Shown here piece by piece: positions 44,675-55,060 of a stretch of 64,000 nt of DNA. The stretch lies in NCBI RefSeq assembly GCF_020497125.1, contig NC_059079.1, positions 10,435,553 through 10,499,552 on the forward strand. Reading direction: 5' to 3'. Position 1 is the stretch's first letter. The number at the start of each line of letters is the position of its first letter. A model generated the notes under the pieces. That model did not search any database, was not told where the DNA came from, and was given only the letters and a program-made list of their open reading frames with translations. The position numbers and the translations under genes are program-made. Source of the DNA: Mauremys mutica. Taxonomy: Eukaryota > Chordata > Testudines > Geoemydidae.

Positions 44675-44973
44675 GGGTACATCTTCACTACCCACCGGAT
44701 CGGCGGGTAGTAATTGATCTATCGGGGATCGATTTATCGCGTCTCGTCTAGATCCAATAAATCGATCCCCGAACGTGCTCCCCGTCGACTCCAGAACTCC
44801 ACCAGAGAGAGCAGCGGTAGCGGAGTTGACGGGGGAGCCGCGGACATCGATCCCGCGTTGTGAGGACCCGAGGTAAATCAATCTAAGATACTTCGACTTC
44901 AGCTACGCTATTCACGTAGCTGAAGTTGCGTATCTTAGATCGATCCCCCCACTCCCTAATGTAGATCAGTCCC
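44675..44973. mobile_element. Foldback MITE with ATCGAT-rich arms
   Basis: Ends resemble each other in inverted order (GGGTACATCTTCACTAC and GTAGATCAGTCCC). Internal foldbacks include GATCGGCGGGTAG, GGGGATCGATTTATC paired with AATAAATCGATCCCC, and CTTCAGCTACG paired with CGTAGCTGAAG. The flanking duplication is 2-3 bp (TA or CTA), as in Harbinger or mariner elements. Confidence 0.65.
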
Positions 44974-44975
44974 TA

Positions 44976-47213
44976 GTGAGAAAAATAGAAAGGCGCATAA
45001 GCTCTGTCAAATGAAGTGTAAAAATATAATTAGGAAGGCCAAAAAAGAATTTAAAATATCTAGCCAAAGACTCAAAAAGTAATAGCAAGGATGATAAGGC
45101 CATTGCAGAGAAACTAAATGCATTATTTTCATCAGTCTTCATGGCTGAGGATGTGAGGGAGATTCTCAAACCTGTGCCATTCTTTTTAGGTGACAAATCT
45201 GAGGAACTGTCTCAGATTGAGGTGTCATTAGAGAACATTTTGGAACAACTTGATAAACTAAACAGTAATAAGTCACCAGGACCAGACGGTATTCACCCAC
45301 GAGTTCTAAAGGAACTCAAATGTGAAATTGCAGAACTACTCACTGTAGTCTGTAACCTATCATTTAAATCAGCTTCTGTATCAAACAACTGGAGGTTAGC
45401 TAATGTGACGCCAATTTTTAAAAAGGGCTCCAGAGGTGATCCCAGCAATTACAGGCCTGACTTCAGTACCGGGCACACTGGTTTAAACTATAGTAAAGAA
45501 CAGAATTGTCACACACACAGATGAACATAATTTGTTGGGGAAGAGTCCACATAGTTTTTATAAGGGAAATCATGCCTCTTTGAGGGGGTCAACAAGCATG
45601 TGGACAAAGGGGATCCAGTGGATATAGTGTACTTAGATTTTCAGAAAGCCTTTGACAAGGCACTCACCAAAGGCTCTGAAGCAAAATAAGCAGTCATGGG
45701 ATAAGAGGGAAGGTTCTCTTATGGATCGGTAACTGGTTAAAAGATAGGAAACAAAGGGTAGGAATAAATTATCAGTTTTTAGAATGGAGAGAGGTAAATA
45801 GTGTTTTCCCCCAGGGGTCTGTACTGGAACCAGTCCTATTCAACATGTTCATAAAGAATCTGGAAAAAGGGGTAAATAGTGTAGTGGCAAAATTTGCAGA
45901 TGATACATAATTACTCAAGACAGTTAAGTTCCAAGTGAAGAGCTACAAAATGATCTCTCAAAACTGAGTGACTGGGTGTCACGGAGTGTGTGGGGAGACT
46001 AGCCCCCTTCCCTCCCGGCTTCCTGCGATTCATCATGACTTTCAGCCAGCCAGTAAAACAGGTTATTTAGACGACAGGAACACAGTTTAAAACAGGTCTT
46101 GCTGGTACAGACAACAGGACCCCTTTTAGTTAGGTCCATCTGGGGCCCCCAGGGGGGCCACAGCCCTGTTGGGAAGCCCAAGCCCCGTCGGGGTGCCCCT
46201 CTCCATTTCCCAGCCAACTCAAAATTGAAACTCCCTTCAGCCTCTCACTCAGCCTCCCCCAGCTCCTCCCCCAGCCTTTGTCCTTTTTCCAGTTTCCCGG
46301 GAAGAGGTGTTACCTGGCCTCCAACCCCCCACCTGGGTTCTCAGGTTACATGCTCAGGTATGCTCCCTTCCCCAGTGCAGGCCATCCCAAACTCCCCTGC
46401 AACCTTCCCAGGTTAATACTCCCCACTCAGCATTTACATAACACATTAAGAACATTCCCACTTTGTCACACTGGGCAACAAAATGGCAGATGAAATTTAG
46501 TGTTGATAAATGTAAAGTAATGCACACTGGAAAACATAATCCCAACTATACACATAAAATTATGGGATCTAAATTAACTGTTACCACTCAAGAAAGAGAT
46601 ATTGGAGCCACTGTGGATAGTTCTCTGAAAACATCCACTCAATGTGCAGCAGCAGTCAAAAAATGTGAACAGAATGTTGGGAATCATTAATAAAGGGATA
46701 GATGATAAGAGAAAAAATATCATATGGCCTCTATATAAATTTATGCTATGCCCACATCTTGAATGCTGTGTGCAGATGTGGTCGCCCCATCTCAAAAAAG
46801 ATATATTGGAATTGGAAAAGGTTCAGAAAAGGGCAGCAAAAATGATTAGGGGTATGGAACAACTTCCATATGAGGAGAGATTAGTAAAACTGGGACTTTT
46901 CAGCTTGGGAAAAAGAAAAAGACGACTAAGGTGGGATATGATTGAGGTTATAAAAACATGACTGGTGTGGAGAAAGTAATAAGGAAGTGTTATTTACTCC
47001 TTATATCACAAGAAGGAGGGTAATTAATGAATGTCTCTAGGTGCTGTTTGCTAGAAGCTGGGTATGAGCGACAGGGGATGGATCACTTGATGATAACCTA
47101 TTCTGTTCGTTTCCTTCAGGGCACCTGGCAATTGGCCATTGTCGGAAGACAGAATACTGAGCTAGATGAACCTTCGGTCTGACCCAGTATGGCCGTTCTC
47201 ATGGGTAAGTGAT
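44976..47213 (+). mobile_element. CR1-clade LINE, degraded, split by an LTR
   Basis: The linker before the RT is readable (RKAKKEFK, 45035 region), followed by the RT start at 45141-45476 (KSPGPDGIHPRVLKELK, NWRLANVTPIFKKG). Frameshifts follow, then VYLDFQKAFDK near 45635, the active site FADDT near 45895 followed by a stop, and KWQMKFSVDKCKVMH from 46480. The C-terminus (LEKVQKRAAKMIRGMEQLPY) lies at 46810-46900. The 3' end, GAGCTAGATGAACCTTCGG, is at about 47155-47213. A solo LTR interrupts it at 45977-46470. No functional protein is encoded. Confidence 0.85.
45977..46470. mobile_element. Solo LTR inside the LINE
   Basis: A 494-bp insertion starting TGTCACGGAGTGTG and ending TTTGTCACA, with TG...CA termini and 5-bp duplications CTGGG (45972-45976, 46471-46475). 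Removing it restores continuity between the two halves of the LINE RT, which independently proves the borders. No coding sequence; ERV or Gypsy origin cannot be separated here. Confidence 0.9.
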
Positions 47214-47484
47214 ATATTTTTAGGATATATTAAAAATAATTTTCTTTTCAGTTCCTATAGGTAATCGCTTGGTACTTTTCTGTTCCCGACTTATTTTAAA
47301 CAGAAAACAGGCCTGTTCCAACCACTGAAAAGCAGCAGTGATTGTCATTTTTCATAAGAAAGTGAAAGTCTTTTTAATCTGTGACATTCAACATCAGCAC
47401 TACTACAGTTTAAACATATTTTTAAGTCCTCCAATTCCTAAAAAGAATGGAAAATTACTCCATTCCCCCAAAAAATCTCACCAC

Positions 47485-48316
47485 GCACTTTATTCTTAAA
47501 AAGTTTTCATTTTTATTTTTCACCATAGTACAAAAATACAGTACAATGTGATGGCAAGACATTCTCCAAAAACATTCCGCAAAAAAGGGAAAGAACCCCA
47601 TAATGCTTCAATATAATCTATCTTCTCTTAATAAAACAGTTGAAAGATGAACATACAATAGATAGGTGGAGTTTCAACCTGAATGCAAATAAAGTCAAGT
47701 CACAAAGAGTTCCTACAAGAAAAAGATTGTTCAGAATGACTAGTCCACATGCTACTAGATATTAATCAAAATAACTCTATTTGTGTTAGTGTTCATGGCA
47801 GAATTATTGGTTTGATTTTTTTTGGCTTTTCAGAATAGAGCAGGCTTGAGTCACATCTCCTACTCATGAGTATCCTCACTGAAATCAAAGGGATGACTTC
47901 ATGTCAGTCAAACGTAGGGGAGCAAGCACTGATTGGAGACCAAGTGTTGGCTATTTGAAAATGTAAAAATCATTCCTCTTAAGAAGAAGGTAAGATCTAG
48001 GCCTCTGGATACAAGTGATCATTGTTTACGTGGACAGATCTGATGCACATGCATACACAACCTCATCTTGAATGGATACATCAGCTGTAAATAAGCACTG
48101 AAGTGTACACTAGACGGGGAGGAGAAGATAACACTGTATTTGATGGAGGTGTGTGAAAAATCAGATAGTGTTTAACCTTCCAAAGATATTGAGAGGAGAA
48201 TTACGTCCTTCCAGTGCAGCCACATTTCTTGGTATGTTTAATGGATTAAAAGAAAAAAAAATCATTTATCCTTTCAGAGCTTCAGGGTGATGGAAAAGGA
48301 ATGTTCAATATATATA
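47485..48316 (-). other. TXNDC12: TXNDC12 3' UTR and poly(A) signals
   Basis: Downstream of the stop on the minus strand, two AATAAA signals occur close together (plus-strand TTTATT at 47512-47517 and 47489-47494), about 800 bp from the stop. This gives a plausible 3' end near 47.47-47.50 kb; the UTR is AT-rich and free of recognised repeats. The exact cleavage site is inferred. Confidence 0.55.
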
Positions 48317-48396
48317 TTATAATTCATCGCCAAGATGTTTTTGTTTGAAAGCATCTCCTGTCAGCTTCTCTTGGGCTTCCTTCATTCCTTGGACAA
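48317..48396 (-). CDS. TXNDC12: TXNDC12 last coding exon
   Basis: Encodes [20 protein letters not shown] followed by HLGDEL and a stop at 48317. The acceptor on the minus strand is TTTGACAG before 48396, and the exon enters in phase 1, completing a Val codon begun in the exon at 50352. The C-terminal GDEL corresponds to the EDEL ER-retrieval signal recalled for human ERp18. The upstream open sequence to 48502 is intron. Confidence 0.95.
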
Positions 48397-50351
48397 CTGT
48401 CAAATTAAATACACAGAATATCAGCTGGATCATTACTACACATGATATGGAACAAGTAAGGAAGTGTATAATGAAAAGTATTTTTATCAACCAATAGTGC
48501 AATTTTATAGAATAAACCCCTTGGAAGTAGCCTGCAAAAGAAAAAAGTTCGGGTTATGCTCTTTTTGCCTTTTATATGATGTATAAAGAAGCATTAAATA
48601 TCTCCCACCCTCCCCTTTCCCATACCATTTGTAAGTTCATGCCTCATCTACCCTATTTTTGTTGGCTGACTCTATGGACAAAGGAAGAACTAGCAAGATT
48701 ATGACATCAGATAACAGGCACATAAAACCTGATAATTTGAGAGGGAAGTGGTTTTTAATCACTTTTTTGCTCACAACCTAAATGGCTGAGATACACTTGG
48801 GTATCTGTATTTAAAGTTCAACACTCCCCTAACAATCCGCATCTCTAAGACCCTCTCCAGTATTACCAAGGAAGACAAGTTTTGATATTCCTGATAAGTC
48901 TAAGGTAAAAGATAAATAAAAAAAAAATATTGTATGAAGGCTGAGAGTGTTTTTTTTGTTTTGTTTTGTTCTTTTAAAAAGTCACAGCTGCAAAATACAA
49001 CAGAAACCTATTTTTCTCTTTTATGGGTCACTTTTAATATAACAGAGCAAAGCTTTTCCTGAATCTATCCCCATCAGCATTCCTAAGTGATTCTCCTGTG
49101 GCTTGTTACTTCAATGGCAGTTTCATGCCTGCTTCTCTCAGGCACCATAGAAAAATGTCTACCAGAACAATTAAGAGGAATTGAGTTTTTTTAATTCAGA
49201 ATATCATTAGAAAGATTCCCTCTGTTTTACCATGTACAAAACACACTATCACAGCTCTCGGCCTTGTTGGCTCTCTCAACAGCAAGGTTAAGCAGTGAAC
49301 CTGAACTATTCTCTCATAGGCAGGTGGCCTCTCCAGGGTTGAGGTAAACAAGTGGGCCAGCAAGGGGAAGCCTGCACTGCTCTACATGCTGCTGTGATTC
49401 AGTCAACCAACACATCACTGTTTACAATGTACCAGTAAATTGCATCATGAGCTAAATGCATTCTATGAGTGGGGCTTAGTTTTCCTCAAGATCAGGTACA
49501 ATGTTGATGGGATGGACTATAGGTCTGGCAAACCCTTACAGAGGTCTTTTTTTTTTTCCTTGTTATTCCTTTTCATCACCCTCCAAAGAACAGAATGGCT
49601 ACTCTTCCCAACTGATTATTTTAGGGCCATGTCTACAATCTCCCACCAGATCACCTCCACTGGTGCTAGCAGTCTTGGGAGTCATAATGTAGACTGGCAC
49701 AGCTGTAATCAATGTCAATCAGACCCACTCTTAACATGGTTAGATGACATGGTTCTTAAAATACTAGCAGCATCTGGTCTATACTAGGGCTCTGAAGGTT
49801 GCTGATACTGATCGAGTTGGGCTGGCAAGATATTTTTGAAAAAAGTTTCCAGAGCGTAGACAGGGCCCAAGAGATTCACAATTAGACATTTCTTGATTTG
49901 AGAACAGAGCATTGTTAATTAACCAGTTTATATCACACATAACAGGGCCACATTGCTCACAGTTAGCGCCTGGTCCTAATGGCTTTTTACATACTTTACT
50001 GAAGAGATAGAAAACATAAGGTCAATTAATTCTTCATAAATGAGGTTGTCCTCTGACAGTTGTGTCCACATTTACATCAGAAGTCACAGACGGATACGTA
50101 ACATCAAAGGCTGAATTTTAAATGACCAGAAAAGTTTTTATTTTACATCATGATTCTGTAATAGAGGTCTATCCATCCACCCACAAGATGCAAAAAAAAC
50201 ATTCATTCGCCTTATTTGTAACAGCTTCCAGCTGTGCTGTAAACTATAGGTTACCTCCACTCAAAAACCAAGCTTATGTTAGCTGCCATTCCTATGACAT
50301 ACCTGCAATGCACTCCCACTCAATTCAAATTTAGAGCTCATTCTCGCATAC

Positions 50352-50435
50352 CTTGATCAGCATTGATGTAGAAATACTTGTAGCTTGGGTTTCCTTTCTC
50401 ATTTATAATCTCTGGATGGACCTTCCCACTGGGAT
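50352..50435 (-). CDS. TXNDC12: TXNDC12 penultimate coding exon
   Basis: Encodes [20 protein letters not shown] then FYINADQ, with split D and V codons at its ends. Acceptor TTTCACAG and donor G/GTATGCG on the minus strand. The cis-proline loop of the thioredoxin fold is in the preceding exon; this one makes the last strand and helix of the fold. Confidence 0.95.
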
Positions 50436-50526
50436 CTGTGAAACGAGAAAGTGATTAAAATGTGTAAGTGGTGAGGATGACAAAGTAGTCCTATAAGAGG
50501 CTGTAACAACGGTGAGCATGCCTTAC

Positions 50527-50596
50527 CCATGAAAAGGATTCTGGGAATATAACCACCATCAGGGCTAAAAGCTTCATCCTTTGGCTCTTCTTCATC
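50527..50596 (-). CDS. TXNDC12: TXNDC12 exon with cis-Pro loop
   Basis: Encodes [20 protein letters not shown] then LFM, beginning in phase 0 and ending one base into the next Asp codon. Acceptor CACACCTAG and donor G/GTAAGGC. The acidic DEEEPKDE loop is characteristic of ERp18, and YIPR carries the conserved cis-proline next to the active site. Confidence 0.95.
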
Positions 50597-51179
50597 CTAG
50601 GTGTGCAAGACAGACGTAAGACAACATTCTGCTTTCTAAGCAAGGGATCTAACAAAATGTATCATTTACTTTAAAGCTATTTTCTTCCAATGGCTGTTAT
50701 AAAATGGTAGTTTTAATGAACATGAACAGCTTGAAAAGAAGATAAATGACTGCAAAATCCTCTACTTTTGTCAACAAAGGAAAAAGGTCACCCAACAAGT
50801 AACAGTTGTAAAGATAATTGTAAAATTAAATCAAATATTTTCACCAATTTACATTAAATGGACTCGCTAGAATGTTTTATAGGTAATAAATGTATATAGA
50901 AAAGAAATTTCCTTTCCTATTATTGGGGAATAGTACAATGTACAGATTGTTAAAAATAAAATGGAAGAGAATCAGCTACATGAACAAAACCATATAACAA
51001 TACAGTAAAGGTTTTATTTTTTAGTCAGTTGTATCAGTCAATACTTTGTATCTATTCAATAATGCTAAGAATTTAGTTAGGAAGGGATGGAGTCAGGAGA
51101 AATAAATAATTATAAGAAATAAGGGACAAATGCTCAGTTACAAAATAGTAGCATGGACATAAACTGTAGAGAAGCCTAC

Positions 51180-51253
51180 CTCAAGGTTTACCATAATAAA
51201 ATTATGGGCAAGTTCGGAGATCTCCTTGGATTCAGCAAACTTTGGCTTTAAAG
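51180..51253 (-). CDS. TXNDC12: TXNDC12 exon after the active site
   Basis: Encodes [20 protein letters not shown] then VNLE, completing an Ala codon at its start. Acceptor TTCTTAG and donor GAG/GTAGGC. It forms the helix after the CxxC motif and the following strand. It follows the 51975-52027 exon in the correct phase. Confidence 0.95.
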
Positions 51254-51974
51254 CTAAGAAGAAAAAGAAGGGAGGGGGAGAGAAGAGAAAACTGTAAGAA
51301 AAAAACCAACATAATTCAGACCTACAGCAAAATCCATCCCTTCTTCTAGAGGTTACGTGCTCGTCACTGAATAGTAAGTAACCAAATCTTTGTCTCAAAT
51401 TACTGAACCCATAACCCAGAGTGAAAGCTAACTAGCCCAATCCTCAGTGATCAGTCAGATGATGAATACTGGCCAAAAATAGTCATATGGGTAATTTTTT
51501 AACCAATCGTACAGAAGCAAAAAGCTTTCTCTGCCCATTACCAGTCACCTAAACCACCCAATCCACCTCACCTACATTTGTAGACCAACGTCATTATGGT
51601 TAGCCAGTTCCATTATATCACTGAACAAGACGAAAATCTAACCATCCACTGAGAAAGACCAGTTTGGAATATGCAGGTTTACTGTTCTTTCAAACTTTTA
51701 TAATTTTCCATACCAAGGATTAGACCTTCAATAGAAATGGAAGATCTCTCCCATTTGGTGTGTGTCTTTTTAAAAAAAACAAACAAACTTATAGCATGGA
51801 TTTGGACAGTTATTAATTTATTGCATTGAAGATTTCTATTTGTGCACTATTATACTGATCTGAGCAAAAAGCAAATATAACACATGCTATGCTTCAAATG
51901 TAAATAATAAGTGACTTGTACAAAGAAACCTTCCATTAAGGATTTTAAAGTGCTCTAGAATTAAATTCACATAC

Positions 51975-52027
51975 CTTTGCAAGCTCCACACCAGGACTTG
52001 TGGATGATAATCATTAGAGGCAAACCA
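51975..52027 (-). CDS. TXNDC12: TXNDC12 exon with the CGAC active site
   Basis: TXNDC12 (ERp18/ERp19, AGR1) is a thioredoxin-fold oxidoreductase of the ER lumen. This 53-bp exon encodes GLPLMIIIHKSWCGACK, with the redox motif WCGAC intact, so the protein should be catalytically competent. The acceptor TTCTAAAG is before 52027 and the donor AAAG/GTATGTG after 51975; both ends are phase-split (Ser and Ala). The KTI12 gene lies in the intron between this exon and the one at 61517. Confidence 0.95.
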
Positions 52028-52312
52028 CTTTAGAAAAAAACAAAGCACAACTGACATTAATTCTAAGACACTTAAAAAGACTGCATTCCTCAATGAAACT
52101 CTGAAATACACTTTCCAGTAACTAAAACTTTTAAAGAAGGCCCTAGCTACTGGAAAAAGTCATAGATGTAAACTGATTCTATTGTGCTCCCAAAGCTTTG
52201 TTTCCTTGCTAAAGTCTTCCCAAGTTATAAACATCAGCACCAAATAATTTAATAAAATGCCATTGACACTCTGTATCACAAAATAGGATTTGAGAACCCT
52301 CATATTCACCAC

Positions 52313-53510
52313 TGTGATACGATTATGTTTTGTACAAAGATGCCTTGTGAGGTATCATTTGAGAAGTTATGATTGGTTGAACATTACTATTCTGATGAAT
52401 TATGTGTGTTACGATTGTATCTGAAGTTATGAAGTTTTGCTCTGTGTGTGTGTTACTGAAATATATTGAGAAACGCCCACTACTAGCCGTTCATTGGTAA
52501 CAAAGGAGCAACTAACACTGCAAGATAAGTTTCAGAGCGGTAGCCTGTATCAGCAAAAAACAACAAGGAATCCTTGTGACACCTTAGAGACTAACAAATT
52601 TATTTGAGCATAACTTTTCATGGGCTAGAACCCACTTCATCAGATGCAAGACAAAACAGATTTACATCAGGATCAGTCAGACGTGTTGATGGCCCATTAA
52701 GAAGAATCCATTCTCCCAGTGACTTCTCAGAGAGGGCATCTAACCCCCGCTTCCCTGCAAGGATCTTTCTAGCACCTGGACAGAAAGTATAAATGAGGGC
52801 CAATGACATCACCACTGGGCCTTTCTCCTCCCCCTATTCAACATCTGGAAGATTGTTTGGAAGACAAAGGCTTTGAACGGAGGAGATTGGCAGGCTGAGA
52901 AGAGAATTCAGCCTGTGTATTAAGAACTGTAAACTGCCTGGAACATCCAGTGGGGTGAGAAAAACTGCTTGATTCAAATCTTGTTTAGTCTGATAAAGTG
53001 TAGAATTTAGACTGTAATTTTCTTTTCATTTCTTATGTAACCAACATTGAGCCCTATGCCTAACACTTATAATCACTTAAAATCTACTTTTTGTAGTTAA
53101 TAAACTTATTTTAATGTTTTATCCTTATCACTGAATTTGTTTGAAGTGCCTGGAGAATATGCTCAGATTACAAAGGCTGAGGCACATCCACTATCCTTCG
53201 ACGAAATGGTGAATTAATGAATGAGTTTGCATTGTTCAAGAGAAGGTCTCGAGCAGTGTAAGATGGTACATTTCTGGGGTACAAGACTTGGGAGCTGAGG
53301 GATTAGCTGGTGTCTCCCTTTCTGTATAGTTCATGAGTAGCTTTGAGAGCTTCATACAATTTAGCTGGGTATGTCTCTGCATGTTGTTGGCTGAGTGATC
53401 ACAGCACCTGAAGGGGTTTGCTACTTGTCACTACAACGGCATTGTAAGAGTCAGCCCAGGGAGGAGAGTTAAGGGGACATAGTGGTCTGACAGTTCCAGG
53501 TTGTAGCCTG
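52313..53510. mobile_element. LTR-like repeat, interrupted by a SINE
   Basis: Begins TGTGATACGATTATG and includes a CTTTCTCCTCCCCC region, an AATAAACTTATTTTAATG poly(A)-signal-like stretch at about 53099-53116, and a long non-coding tail. The layout resembles an LTR of an old endogenous element. I could not find the right border or a flanking duplication, so this is tentative. The SINE at 52529-52644 is inserted in it. Confidence 0.4.
52529..52644 (+). mobile_element. SINE-like retroposon, 7743 family
   Basis: Starts GTTTCAGAGCGGTAGCC and carries GACACCTTAGAGACTAAC and TTTATTTGAGCATAAC. Flanked by 10-bp duplications TGCAAGATAA (52519-52528) and TGCAAGACAA (52645-52654), with one mismatch. 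Confidence 0.75.
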
Positions 53511-53689
53511 GAAGCAGTTAAAAAATTATAATGAATAAGCTGATTGATGGCTGAAGACCAAAACAATCTCATTCTCTAAGTGGTAATGATGGCTATTGGT
53601 ATAGTTACATGGCAGCTATTCACTCTGTCAGACACTAAAAATCTATGATCTACTATAACAGGAATGAGGTCGTGGTAACAGAATGTTAA

Positions 53690-53887
53690 GAACATAAGAA
53701 CGGCCATACTGGGTCAGACCACTGGTCCACCTAGCCCAGTATCTTGTCTTCCAACAACAGCTGGTGCCAGATGCTTCAGAGGTAATGAACAGAGAAGGGC
53801 AATTATCAAGTCTTCCAGTCTCAGCTTCTGGCAAAAGGTTATCAAAAGATAATTTCACGATCCCACTCCCATTCCCTTTCTCTAGAC
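53690..53887 (-). mobile_element. CR1 3' end, antisense
   Basis: AAGAACATAAGAACGGCCAT, then TGGGTCAGACCACTGGTCC and CTAGCCCAGTATCTTGTC are the complement of a CR1 3' terminus, the same family as at 37807 and 47213. A hAT element is inserted at its other end. Confidence 0.75.
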
Positions 53888-54189
53888 CAGGGGTTGGTAA
53901 CCTTTCAGAAGTGGTGTGCCGAGTCTTCATTTATTCACTCAAAGTTTTGCGTGCCATTAATATATTTTAATGTTTTTAGGTCTCTTTCTATAAGCCTATA
54001 ATATATAACTAAACTATTGTTGTATATAAAGTAAATAAGGTTTTTAAAATGTTTAAGAAGCTTCATTTAAAATTAAATTAAAACGCAGAGCCCCCCAGAC
54101 CGGTGGCCAGGACCCGGGCAGTATGAGTGCCACTGAAAATCAGCTCGCATGCCACCTTCAGCACCCATGCCATAGGTTGCCTACCCCTG
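53888..54189. mobile_element. hAT non-autonomous element
   Basis: Exact 8-bp duplications CTCTAGAC (53880-53887, 54190-54197) and inverted ends CAGGGGTTGGTAACC against GGTTGCCTACCCCTG. Within are TGTGCCGAGTCTTCATTT and an A/T-rich centre; no ORF. Confidence 0.9.
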
Positions 54190-54197
54190 CTCTAGAC

Positions 54198-54515
54198 TGT
54201 CTGATGAAGCAGCAATACTCCATCAGAAACATTCCATAAACCACTGTGTTGATTTTCATACTCCTTTCTATGAAGCACGTTGGGAATCACCAAAAGTATC
54301 TTGGGGCCCACTTGAGGAGGAAATGTGGAGAGCTGCAGGATGTGGGCTCATATGAAGGACATTGAGGGAACCCCTATTTTAAACAATCAACTACTAGAAG
54401 TTTTTGTTGAAACTTTCTGCAAAGGAAGAGTCCAAATACTGATTTGCTAGTTCCTTCATGTATACTTATTATTAAACAAGACTCCCAAGAAAAAGTAAAT
54501 GTTATTCTACTATAT
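54198..54515. other. TXNDC12 intron, no feature
   Basis: Unclassified intron sequence. Confidence 0.4.
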
Positions 54516-55060
54516 CTGTAGATTTTAAAGCCAGAAGGGACCATTATGATCCAGTCTATTTCATCCTACGTAACACAGGTCACAGAGCCACACCCACTAA
54601 TTTCTGAATCAAGCCCCTAACTTCAATTTGAGCTATAGTATATCTTTTAGAAAGACATCTCAGTCATTTAAAGACTTCAAGTAATTGAGAACCCATTGTA
54701 TCCCCATACAAGTTGTTCTAATACTTATTTAACTGTTTGAAATTTACACTTTATTTCTAGTCTGAATTTGCCTAGCTTCAGTTGCAAATCACTAGATCTT
54801 TTTATACCTTTGTCTGCTAGATTAGTCATGTACTATCAGAAATCTCTTCCCCATGCAGGTACTTGTAGACAATGATCAAGTCACCTCTTAACCTTCTCTT
54901 GGATAAGCTAAATAGAGTTTCTTAAGTCTTTCCCTGTGAGGCAGGTTTTCCAGACATCAAATCATTCTAGTAGGTCTTTTCTGAACCCTTTCCAAAGAGT
55001 GGACACAGGGTTTCAGTAAAGGTCCTACTAATTCTGTATACAGAGATACCACCTGTTCAT
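54516..55060 (-). mobile_element. CR1 3' fragment, antisense, old
   Basis: Plus strand has TTAAAGCCAGAAGGGACCAT, then CACCTCTTAACCTTCTCTTG, TTAAGTCTTTCCCTGTGAGG and TAGGTCTTTTCTGAACCC, the complement of a CR1 3' region; strongly diverged. Confidence 0.7.

Noticed and set aside
48397..48502. Hydrophobic leader on the last TXNDC12 exon
   Set aside because: Intron sequence upstream of the acceptor TTTGACAG; phase and homology fix the exon start at 48396.
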